DNA of 64,000 bases from positions 79,739-143,738 of the forward strand of contig CABHOP010000022.1 in the NCBI GenBank assembly GCA_902168085.1. Reading direction: 5' to 3'. The DNA comes from an uncultured Bacteroides sp. Its GTDB lineage: Bacteria > Bacteroidota > Bacteroidia > Chitinophagales > Chitinophagaceae. Shown here piece by piece: positions 55,822 through 64,000 of this stretch; position 1 is the first letter of the stretch; each line of letters opens with the position of its first letter. The position numbers and the translations under genes are program-made. The notes beneath the pieces were generated by a model. That model made no database searches and had not been told where the DNA came from. It saw nothing but the letters and a program-made list of their open reading frames with translations.

Positions 55822-57123
55822 TTAATTCCGTTCTGCAACAAACACTTTTTCGGTATAAGGCAATATAATTGTAAATGTAGCGCCTTCGTTAGGAATACCC
55901 GACGCATAAATATGTCCTTTATGCTTTTCTACTATTTTTTTACAAATCGACAACCCGATACCAGTGCCTTCAAATTGGTCGGTTGTGTGCAGGCGTTTGA
56001 ATATCATAAATATCTGATCCAGGTATTTTTCTTCAAAGCCAATACCATTATCCTTAATTGTTAACTTATAAAAATCATCCTCATATTTATCGTAGCTCAT
56101 CCCCTGTATATACATACCCTTAGTCTTCTCGCATATGATATTTATTTCCGGTGGAACATCTACACGACTAAACTTCAGCGCATTAGAAAGCAAATTTTGG
56201 AATAGCTGGCTGAACTGATCGGGAATAACTTTTAGTACCGGTAGTTTGCTGCAATGTACCTTAGCTTTCTTTTGATTGATGTTTACTTCCAGGTCGGATA
56301 GTACGGTATGCACTACTTCATTTAAATCCGTCATTACAAAATCACGGGTATCATCTGCTACACTCGAAAATTTTAAAAGGTTGCGTATCAAAGCCTGCAT
56401 GCGTCCGGAAGCAATGGTCATACGTTCAAGGAAATAGGTTCCTTCATCACCCAACACAGCGCCGTATTTTTCCTTCAACCTATCGCCAAACAAGATGATT
56501 TTCCTGAGAGGTTCCTGCAGATCGTGAGAGGCGACAAATGCATATCGTTCCAACTCTTTATTAATGAGTTTCAATTGCGATATATTCTCAATCAGTTGAC
56601 GATTGAGCAATTGCACTTTCTCTTCCGAATGTTTACGCTCCTCTATTTCTTTTTCCAGCTTCTTGTTCGCATAGGTCAGCTTCTCTTCTTGCATCATTAA
56701 AGCCATATTCTTTTTATATAACTCAACAAACACTGCCACCTTTGCTCTCAGTAATTCCGGATTGATTGGTTTGTGGATATAATCTACACCACCCAGTTGG
56801 TATCCTTTAAAGATATTCTCATCACCATGGTCGTTAGCTGTAACAAATATGATAGGTATCTTACGCAGCCTTTCACTCTCATATATCATTACTGCTGTTT
56901 CAAATCCATTCAGGTCAGGCATCTGCACATCCATCAAGATGAGTGTAAAGTCATGCTCTTTCAGCAATATCTTAAGTGCTGCCCTTCCTGAATTGGCTTT
57001 CTTTATCAGATAGCCATCTTTACTCAATATAGTTTCAATAGAAAGCAGGTTATCATCTCTATCATCTACTACCAACAGTTTGATATCCGGCTTATGAATA
57101 ACTTTTTGTGAATAATTAGTCAT
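55822..57123 (-). CDS. REC-coiled coil-histidine kinase
   Basis: 433 residues: receiver 12-130 (LLVVDDRDDNL, LILMDVQMPDLNGFE with acceptor Asp near 66, KPIN lysine near 116), a coiled coil about 140-190, HisKA with VASHDLQEPLRKI near 205 (phospho-His, QEP variant), and HATPase with DNGIGFEEKYL and GTGIGLSIC near 405. Typical of phytochrome/CheY-linked kinases that relay to a multi-domain kinase. It starts 7 bases after the stop of the 2229-residue kinase, so both are co-expressed. Confidence 0.88.
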   Translation of the reverse strand: MTNYSQKVIHKPDIKLLVVDDRDDNLLSIETILSKDGYLIKKANSGRAALKILLKEHDFTLILMDVQMPDLNGFETAVMIYESERLRKIPIIFVTANDHGDENIFKGYQLGGVDYIHKPINPELLRAKVAVFVELYKKNMALMMQEEKLTYANKKLEKEIEERKHSEEKVQLLNRQLIENISQLKLINKELERYAFVASHDLQEPLRKIILFGDRLKEKYGAVLGDEGTYFLERMTIASGRMQALIRNLLKFSSVADDTRDFVMTDLNEVVHTVLSDLEVNINQKKAKVHCSKLPVLKVIPDQFSQLFQNLLSNALKFSRVDVPPEINIICEKTKGMYIQGMSYDKYEDDFYKLTIKDNGIGFEEKYLDQIFMIFKRLHTTDQFEGTGIGLSICKKIVEKHKGHIYASGIPNEGATFTIILPYTEKVFVAERN

Positions 57124-57129
57124 AAACTT

Positions 57130-60100
57130 CTATTTATACAGCCACACACGCATTAATGACAATAACTGGTCTATTTTCAATGGCTTGGTAATATAGTCTG
57201 ATGCACCTGCTTCTATACATTTTTCACGGTCTCCCTTCATTGCTTTGGCCGTTACTGCTATGATGGGCAGGTTGGTATTCTTATGCTCACGCCTTATTTT
57301 CTGTGTTGTTTCATACCCATCCATTTCCGGCATCATAATATCCATCAATACAATGTCAATATTACCGTTCTCACTTAAAATATCGATAGCTTCTTTGCCA
57401 CTTTCTGCAGTTATTGTATTGATACGGTATTTTTCAAAAGCAGTAGTCAATGCAAACAGGTTACGCACATCATCATCTACCACCAATACATTCTTACCCG
57501 TTAACACATCTTCCATCAGGCGCAAGTTCTCTATTATTTTGCGCTTTGCGGGCAGCAGGTCTTTATGGTTGATGTGCAAGTGCATTACTGTTTCTTCAAG
57601 CAAAAGCTCCAAGGAATTGACACTCTTCAGCAATACCCTGTTTGCATATTGCTTCAGCTGTGTTTTTTCTTTATCTGTGAAATCTTTGGCAGAATAAATA
57701 ATAACCGGGGTCATCTGCGTCTTCTTCGCAAGGCTTATTTCCATGATGAAGTTCAGCCCGCCCATATCTGGCAATGTATAGTCGAGTATCACACAGTCAT
57801 AATCATTAGCTGCCATTAGCTCTAATGCTTGCGCACCTGTCGATGCTATTGTTATGTCTATCAATTCTCCATTCTCCAGCATTTTAGCTATTTGCGAAGA
57901 GTCAATTTCATTATCCTCCACTACCAGCAAACGCTTAGGTGAACGCAGCTTAAATTCGGCTATGTCGCTAAACAGTAATGACAACGCTTCCGATTTTAAT
58001 GGTTTATGATGGAAGCTCCTGGCACCACGCTTCATAGCCAATATCCTATTCTCTTCTCCGGATATCAGGTGCACCGGTATGTGCCTGAAATTCATATCAT
58101 TTTTAAACAGGTCGAGTATTTTCCAGCCGCTTGCATCCGGTAGCTTCACGTCCAGCGTTACAGCGGTAGGCGTATACTTATTCATCAGATCAAATACCTC
58201 TCCGAAATTTGTCGCCACCAATACTTTCAGGTTCATTTCGTGCGCTTTCTCCGTCATTATCTTGGCAAAGCGTATATCATCTTCTACTACCAATACGGTT
58301 TTATCATTAGCCGTTATGATATTACGGTCATCGTTGGTTTCATTGATTATTTCATTGACCGCTTCCAGATCGCGTTCCGGTATCTTCGCCGTTGACACAC
58401 TTTGAATCGCCAATTTTTCATCGTTTTGTGCCAGGTCATATTTGCTGATCGCCAGTGAGCTTTGCTTATCTATCTTCAGCATCATAGGATTATATTCTAT
58501 GGGCAGATACAGCGTAAATGTACTGCCAATGCCAGTTTCGCTTTCCAGCTCTATAGAACCGCCTAACAATTCTGCCAAGCCGCGGCTGATAGAAAGCCCA
58601 AGTCCCGTACCGCCATATTTGCGGCTGGTAGAACCTTCCGCCTGCTGGAAAGCTTCAAAGATGATATTCTGCTTATCCTTAGAAATACCGATACCGGTAT
58701 CTTTAATTTCAAAAGCCACCACCTGCTTCGCATTATTCAGGTTAGGGTTATCGCTTCTCCATGCTTTGTTCGCGTCAAATATCCTCAGTTTCACTTCCCC
58801 TTTCTCTGTAAACTTAAAGGCATTAGAAAGCAGGTTCTTCAATATCTGGTTCAGGCGCTGAACATCGGTTTCGATGATATCCGGCAGTTCTTTATCCATC
58901 TCGATACTGAATTTCAGGTTCTTATTTTCAGATACGTGCTTGAAGGTTGTTTCTACAAAGTTTGTAATCTCATGGAAACGAACATTGATAAAGTCTGCAG
59001 AAATATACCCGGATTCAATCTTAGACAGATCAAGAATATCATTGATAAGCTGTATCAGGTCGTCGCCACAACTGTGTATGGTTTTAGCGTAACGTACCTG
59101 CCTTTCCGTAAGGTTGCCTTCGTTATTTTCAAACAGCTCTTGTGCCAATATCAGCAATGAATTCAGAGGCGTACGTAGCTCGTGCGACATATTTGCCAGG
59201 AACTCAGATTTGTATTTAGATGTCAGTTGTAGCTGTTCTGCCTTTTCTTCCAGTGACCTGCGTGCTTCTTCTACTTCTTTATTCTTATTCTCTACTTCTT
59301 CCTTCTGTTTTACCAGCAGATGTGCTTTATCCTGCAGTTCTTCATTTGTTATACGCAGTTCATCTGTCAATGATTGCGACTGCTCCAGCAAATGTTCGGT
59401 GCGTGAATTGGTTTCAATTGTATTCAATACAATACCGATACTTTCTGTCAACTGGCCAAGGAAGTCAAGGTGCGTTTCGCTGAATGCTTCAAACGAAGCC
59501 AGCTCAATAACCGCTTTGATTTCTTTTTCAAACAGTACCGGTAGTACAATAAGGTTGAGCGGTGTTGCTTCACCTAATCCGGAGCTTATTTTTATATAAT
59601 CGGTGGGTACATTATTCAGTAATATTTTCTCTTTTTCACTGGCACACTGTCCTACCAGCCCTTCGCCCAGTTTAAAGCTCTTCCTGATATTGATCTCATC
59701 TTTATAGGCATAGGCCGCAAACAATTTCAGAATATTATCATTATGCACCTCATCCTGTTCGTAAATGTAGAACATGCCATGCTGCGCATTTACTACCTGT
59801 GCCAGCTCAGAAAGTATACGTCTTGTCACCGTATTCAAATCCTTCTGCCCTTGCAGCATTTGTGTAAATTTCGCCAGGTTCGATTTCAGCCAGTCTTGTT
59901 CTTGGTTGCGCAGCGTTGTTTCTTTCAGATTGGCAATCATCTGGTTGATGGTATCCTTCAGTTCCTCTACTTCGCCCTTCGCATCCACACGTATCATACG
60001 TGTGAGGTCACCTTTCGTTACCGCCGATGCTACTTCTGATATGGCACGTACCTGTGTTGTCAGGTTCTCTGCCAGCTGGTTCACGTTTTCCGTAAGGTTC

Positions 60101-63100
60101 TTCCAGGTACCAGATGCACCGGGCACATTGGCCTGTCCACCCAAGCGGCCCTCAACACCCACTTCGCGTGCCACGGTTGTTACCTGGTCGGCAAACACGG
60201 CAAGTGTATCAATCATTTCATTGATGGTATCTGTCAATTGCGCTACTTCTCCACGAGAACTAATAGACAGCTTTTGTTTCAGGTTACCTGTCGCTACAGA
60301 TGTCACCACTTTCGCAATACCGCGCACCTGGGAAGTAAGGTTAGATGCCATCATATTCACCGAGTCGGTCAGATCCTTCCAGGTACCCGCAACACCTTTT
60401 ACTTCAGCCTGTCCGCCCAGCTTACCTTCTGTACCCACTTCACGTGCCACACGGGTTACTTCAAAGGCAAAAGAGTTCAGCTGATCCACCATCGTGTTGA
60501 TGGTATTTTTCAGATCGAATATCTCACCTTTTACATCAATGGTTACCTTCTTCGAAAGGTCACCGCTTGCCACCGCCTTTGTTACTTCAGCAATGTTACG
60601 CACCTGCGATGTCAGGTTACCTGTCATCTGGTTTACGGAGTCTGTAAGGTCTTTCCACGTACCCGCCACACCAGGCACAAAGGCTTGCCCACCCAGCTTA
60701 CCGTCTGTACCCACTTCGCGCGCCACACGGGTCACTTCTGATGCGAAGGCGCGAAGCTGATCCACCATCGTATTCAGCGTTTCTTTCAATTGCAATATCT
60801 CACCGCGCACATCCACTGTAATTTTGCGCGACATGTCGCCATTAGCCACCGCAATAGCCACGTCGGCAATGTTACGTACCTGGTCGGTAAGGTTGCCTGC
60901 CATTTGATTTACGGAATCGGTCAGGTCTTTCCAGGTACCACCTACACCGGGCACGTGCGCCTGTCCACCCAGTTTACCTTCCGTACCTACTTCGCGCGCC
61001 ACACGTGTTACTTCAGACGCAAAGGCACGCAATTGTTCCACCATCGTATTGATGGTGTTTTTCAGCTCAAGAATTTCTCCTTTTACATCCACCTCAATTT
61101 TTCGCGACAAGTCGCCATTAGCCACGGCGGTTGTTACCTCGGCTATGTTACGCACCTGCCCTGTCAGGTTAGAGGCCATTTTATTTACCGAATCGGTCAG
61201 GTCTTTCCAGGTACCATCCACACCCGGCACATCTGCCTGTCCACCCAGCTTGCCTTCTGAACCTACCTCGCGTGCCACACGGGTCACCTCTGAACCAAAA
61301 GAGTTCAATTGGTCCACCATCGTGTTAATGGTATTTTTCAACTCAAGGATTTCTCCTTTTACATCCACGGTAATTTTACGCGACAAGTCCCCCTTCGCCA
61401 CCGCTGTTGTTACTTCAGCAATGTTACGTACCTGTGCTGTCAGGTTAGAGGCCATCTGATTCACGGAGTCAGTCAGGTCTTTCCAGGTACCACCTACGCC
61501 TTGCACCTTCGCCTGTCCGCCCAGCTTGCCTTCTGTACCCACTTCCAATGCTACACGGGTTACTTCAGATGCAAATGAGTTCAACTGATCCACCATCGTA
61601 TTGATCGTGTTTTTCAGGTCTAATATTTCTCCTTCTACGTTTACGGTAATTTTTTTAGAAAGATCTCCCGTTGCCACAGCAGTTGTTACCTCGGCAATGT
61701 TACGTACCTGTGCCGTCAGGTTACTACCCATTTGGTTTACAGAGTCGGTCAGGTCCTTCCATACACCACCTACACCTTTCACTTTCGCCTGCCCACCCAG
61801 CTTGCCTTCTGTACCCACTTCCAGTGCCACACGGGTTACTTCTGATGCAAATGAGTTCAACTGGTCCACCATCGTATTGATCGTGTTTTTCAGCTCAAGG
61901 ATTTCTCCTTTTACATCCACAGTTATCTTACGGGAAAGATCACCTTTCGCCACCGCTGTTGTTACTTCGGCAATGTTACGTACCTGTGCCGTCAGGTTAC
62001 TACCCATCTGGTTTACAGAGTCGGTCAGGTCTTTCCATACACCACCTACACCTTTCACCGTTGCCTGTCCACCCAGCTTGCCTTCTGAACCTACTTCTCT
62101 CGCCACACGCGTCACTTCCGAACCAAAGGAGTTCAACTGGTCCACCATCGTATTGATGGTATTTTTTAGTTCCAGGATTTCCCCCTGCACATCCACGGTA
62201 ATTTTCTTGGAAAGGTCTCCATTTGCCACCGCTGTTGTTACCTCGGCAATGTTACGCACCTGCCCTGTAAGGTTACCCGCCATCTGGTTCACAGAATCCG
62301 TCAGGTCTTTCCATACACCACCTACGCCTTCCACGGTTGCCTGTCCGCCCAGCTTACCTTCTGACCCCACCTCACGCGCCACACGGGTTACTTCCGAACC
62401 AAAGGAGTTCAACTGGTCCACCATCGTATTGATGGTATCCTTCAACTCTAATATCTCTCCTTTTACATCTACGGTAATTTTACGGGAAAGGTCGCCCTTG
62501 GCCACAGCTGTTGTTACTTCGGCAATGTTACGCACCTGTGCCGTCAGGTTGCTACCCATCTGGTTTACCGATTCCGTAAGGTCTTTCCATACACCACCTA
62601 CACCCTTTACCGTTGCTTGTCCACCCAACTTTCCTTCCGAACCCACTTCGCGCGCCACACGCGTCACCTCCGATGAGAAGGAGTTCAGCTGGTCCACCAT
62701 CGTATTGATGGTGTTTTTCAATTCAGATATCTCCCCTTTTACATCTACCGTTATCTTTCTCGACAAGTCGCCACGTGCCACCGCTGTTGTTACCTCAGCT
62801 ATATTTCGCACCTGCCCCGTTAGGTTCGATGCCATTTGGTTTACGGAATCGGTCAGGTCTTTCCAGGTACCACCAATACCTTTTACTTGTGCCTGACCAC
62901 CCAGCTTACCTTCCGTACCCACTTCCAGCGCCACACGCGTCACTTCCGATGAAAAGGAGTTCAGTTGGTCCACCATCGTATTGATGGTATTCTTCAGTTC
63001 CAATATTTCCCCTTTAACATCTACAGTAATCTTTTTCGAGAGGTCACCCTTGGCTACCGCCGTTGTTACTTCGGCAATGTTACGCACCTGCCCCGTCAGG

Positions 63101-63819
63101 TTACCCGCCATCAGGTTCACCGAGTCTGTAAGATCTTTCCATACACCACCTACACCTTCTACCACCGCTTGCCCACCCAATTTGCCTTCAGAGCCTACCT
63201 CGCGAGCCACGCGGGTTACTTCCATAGAGAACAGGTTCAGCTGCTTCACCATGTCGTTCACCTCTTTGGCAATGCGTGAAAATTCACCCTGCAGCTTGTG
63301 GTCGCCAATTTGCATCGGCATTTGCTGCGATAGGTTTCCTTTCGCCACAAGACTTATAACACTTGCTATTTCAATGGTGGGATGCACCAGGTCTGATATA
63401 AGGGTATTCAACGAATCGACGCTGGAACTCCATGAGCCCCTGGCATAGGGCACATCAATACGGTGTGTTAGTTTACCATTCTTGCCAATATTGTTGCTGG
63501 CTCGTGTAAACTCATCTGCCATCTTTTGATTCAGGGAAATTATTTCATTCAAAACATCACATATTTTTCCATTTATGCCCACCTGGTCGATAGGCATGCG
63601 CACATTAAAATTCCCATTTCGTACATCGGTGAGTGTTTTCAGCAACTCTACATATAACTCCGGCGTTGGGAGCATATCATAAGTAGCAACCGGCTCCCGG
63701 GTGGCTTTTTTCTTCCCGGAAGATGGTTTTTCATCCACCGACAATGCTACAACTTCCACATTATCAGCGGTTTGCTCAATGGCTGCATGGCCGTTTGAAC
63801 GACGGGATGATCTGGGCAT
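57130..63819 (-). CDS. Giant soluble hybrid histidine kinase with 12 tandem HAMP units
   Basis: 2229 residues, no transmembrane segments. Order: disordered N-terminus (1-45), degenerate HAMP-like linkers (50-195), twelve 92-residue HAMP repeats (196-1299), GAF (about 1330-1480), coiled coil, HisKA with [11 protein letters not shown] near 1544, HATPase with GTGLGLSIS near 1720, then three receivers with acceptor Asp near 1889, 2009 and 2160 ([28 protein letters not shown]). The repeated [19 protein letters not shown] motif is the hallmark of fungal group III (Nik1/Os1) osmosensing kinases. Together with the coupled REC-kinase this is a large phosphorelay. Ligand unknown. Confidence 0.95.
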   Translation of the reverse strand: MPRSSRRSNGHAAIEQTADNVEVVALSVDEKPSSGKKKATREPVATYDMLPTPELYVELLKTLTDVRNGNFNVRMPIDQVGINGKICDVLNEIISLNQKMADEFTRASNNIGKNGKLTHRIDVPYARGSWSSSVDSLNTLISDLVHPTIEIASVISLVAKGNLSQQMPMQIGDHKLQGEFSRIAKEVNDMVKQLNLFSMEVTRVAREVGSEGKLGGQAVVEGVGGVWKDLTDSVNLMAGNLTGQVRNIAEVTTAVAKGDLSKKITVDVKGEILELKNTINTMVDQLNSFSSEVTRVALEVGTEGKLGGQAQVKGIGGTWKDLTDSVNQMASNLTGQVRNIAEVTTAVARGDLSRKITVDVKGEISELKNTINTMVDQLNSFSSEVTRVAREVGSEGKLGGQATVKGVGGVWKDLTESVNQMGSNLTAQVRNIAEVTTAVAKGDLSRKITVDVKGEILELKDTINTMVDQLNSFGSEVTRVAREVGSEGKLGGQATVEGVGGVWKDLTDSVNQMAGNLTGQVRNIAEVTTAVANGDLSKKITVDVQGEILELKNTINTMVDQLNSFGSEVTRVAREVGSEGKLGGQATVKGVGGVWKDLTDSVNQMGSNLTAQVRNIAEVTTAVAKGDLSRKITVDVKGEILELKNTINTMVDQLNSFASEVTRVALEVGTEGKLGGQAKVKGVGGVWKDLTDSVNQMGSNLTAQVRNIAEVTTAVATGDLSKKITVNVEGEILDLKNTINTMVDQLNSFASEVTRVALEVGTEGKLGGQAKVQGVGGTWKDLTDSVNQMASNLTAQVRNIAEVTTAVAKGDLSRKITVDVKGEILELKNTINTMVDQLNSFGSEVTRVAREVGSEGKLGGQADVPGVDGTWKDLTDSVNKMASNLTGQVRNIAEVTTAVANGDLSRKIEVDVKGEILELKNTINTMVEQLRAFASEVTRVAREVGTEGKLGGQAHVPGVGGTWKDLTDSVNQMAGNLTDQVRNIADVAIAVANGDMSRKITVDVRGEILQLKETLNTMVDQLRAFASEVTRVAREVGTDGKLGGQAFVPGVAGTWKDLTDSVNQMTGNLTSQVRNIAEVTKAVASGDLSKKVTIDVKGEIFDLKNTINTMVDQLNSFAFEVTRVAREVGTEGKLGGQAEVKGVAGTWKDLTDSVNMMASNLTSQVRGIAKVVTSVATGNLKQKLSISSRGEVAQLTDTINEMIDTLAVFADQVTTVAREVGVEGRLGGQANVPGASGTWKNLTENVNQLAENLTTQVRAISEVASAVTKGDLTRMIRVDAKGEVEELKDTINQMIANLKETTLRNQEQDWLKSNLAKFTQMLQGQKDLNTVTRRILSELAQVVNAQHGMFYIYEQDEVHNDNILKLFAAYAYKDEINIRKSFKLGEGLVGQCASEKEKILLNNVPTDYIKISSGLGEATPLNLIVLPVLFEKEIKAVIELASFEAFSETHLDFLGQLTESIGIVLNTIETNSRTEHLLEQSQSLTDELRITNEELQDKAHLLVKQKEEVENKNKEVEEARRSLEEKAEQLQLTSKYKSEFLANMSHELRTPLNSLLILAQELFENNEGNLTERQVRYAKTIHSCGDDLIQLINDILDLSKIESGYISADFINVRFHEITNFVETTFKHVSENKNLKFSIEMDKELPDIIETDVQRLNQILKNLLSNAFKFTEKGEVKLRIFDANKAWRSDNPNLNNAKQVVAFEIKDTGIGISKDKQNIIFEAFQQAEGSTSRKYGGTGLGLSISRGLAELLGGSIELESETGIGSTFTLYLPIEYNPMMLKIDKQSSLAISKYDLAQNDEKLAIQSVSTAKIPERDLEAVNEIINETNDDRNIITANDKTVLVVEDDIRFAKIMTEKAHEMNLKVLVATNFGEVFDLMNKYTPTAVTLDVKLPDASGWKILDLFKNDMNFRHIPVHLISGEENRILAMKRGARSFHHKPLKSEALSLLFSDIAEFKLRSPKRLLVVEDNEIDSSQIAKMLENGELIDITIASTGAQALELMAANDYDCVILDYTLPDMGGLNFIMEISLAKKTQMTPVIIYSAKDFTDKEKTQLKQYANRVLLKSVNSLELLLEETVMHLHINHKDLLPAKRKIIENLRLMEDVLTGKNVLVVDDDVRNLFALTTAFEKYRINTITAESGKEAIDILSENGNIDIVLMDIMMPEMDGYETTQKIRREHKNTNLPIIAVTAKAMKGDREKCIEAGASDYITKPLKIDQLLSLMRVWLYK
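59923..63234 (-). repeat. Twelve tandem 276-base HAMP-coding repeats
   Basis: Twelve direct repeats of 276 bases (92 codons) inside the giant kinase gene, counted by the [12 protein letters not shown] motif. Copies 3 and 5 and copies 1 and 4 are nearly identical; copies 11 and 12 (the C-terminal ones) are the most diverged. This pattern fits recent amplification and gene conversion at the N-terminal end. Confidence 0.92.
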
Positions 63820-63960
63820 ACTTTTTAAAGATTTGATGGTGGATTTTATAACCGCTTTAGTACATTAACTGTCTGTTTTTAAACAGCTACAAAAGATACT
63901 ATACATAAATATTATTCCATCAATATCTTTATTCTTGCCCGGTTCTACATTTTCATTAAA

Positions 63961-63993
63961 ATAATAAAGCGGGAATATATCCCGCTTTATTAT
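63961..63993. terminator. Bidirectional terminator-like hairpin at window end
   Basis: A 13-bp inverted repeat ATAATAAAGCGGG/CCCGCTTTATTAT with a 7-base loop, upstream of the giant kinase. It probably ends a plus-strand-converging gene outside the window. Confidence 0.7.
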
Positions 63994-64000
63994 TTATATT

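Noticed and set aside
61601..62896. Open plus-strand frame of 431 codons
   Set aside because: It is the antisense of the HAMP repeats; the long openness follows from the periodic coding sequence on the other strand.
59923..63234. Regular direct repeats that could suggest a CRISPR array or satellite
   Set aside because: The period is 276 bases, in frame, and translates into HAMP units; no short repeat with unique spacers is present.

Overview
The window looks like a chromosomal piece of a Bacteroidota bacterium, most likely Chitinophagales/Chitinophagaceae-like. The basis is a Sec-exported lipoprotein-type (clade II) nitrous-oxide reductase, a TonB-dependent receptor, a HscB-like J-protein, TAnnTTTG-like promoter elements and the overall protein style. 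Genus cannot be read from the sequence.

Region 1 (1-7.9 kb) is a defence island on the plus strand: the 3' end of a type I restriction gene (hsdR), an unknown small gene, hsdM, an hsdS with an unusually long C-terminal tail, a translationally coupled ABC/AAA-type ATPase, and an HNH-nuclease gene carrying a frameshift. It stops at a strong bidirectional terminator facing the 3' end of a tRNA-Leu(CAA). Region 2 (8-15.6 kb) is ordinary core and accessory metabolism: HscB-like co-chaperone, an alanine-dehydrogenase/saccharopine-dehydrogenase-like enzyme, a TIGR01777 epimerase, a metallophosphoesterase, an FMN reductase, a GT39-like membrane glycosyltransferase and a secreted surface protein.

Region 3 (15.7-36.7 kb) is a stress and signalling block: two paralogous REC-Crp/Fnr fusion regulators, four sensor kinases, CDP-lipid genes, SDR, GyrI-like protein, baeRF3-type protein, a frameshifted bactofilin-like membrane protein, Hsp20, PEP synthase, an alcohol-dehydrogenase relic, and a YfiR/TonB-receptor/histidine-kinase operon.

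Region 4 (37-52.5 kb) handles nitrogen oxides. The plus-strand operon holds a beta-barrel protein, a lipoprotein, cytochrome c, nosZ, a membrane protein, nosL, nosD, nosF and nosY. The opposing minus-strand operons hold norC-norB, then hemerythrin, an Rrf2 regulator, an unassigned polytopic protein, a RIC/ScdA-type repair protein, a DUF1858/DUF2249 protein, an NnrS/heme-copper-like membrane protein and a DUF59 protein. No nitrite or nitrate reductase lies in the window. Two operator-like motifs recur here: Fnr-type palindromes (TTGAT-N4-ATCAA) and a 20-bp palindrome AAAGGnCAnnnnTGnCCTTT that I attribute tentatively to the Rrf2 regulator.

Region 5 (52.7-64 kb) has katG, two small unknown genes, a REC-kinase, and a 2229-residue soluble hybrid kinase with twelve tandem 92-residue HAMP units resembling fungal group III (Nik1) kinases.
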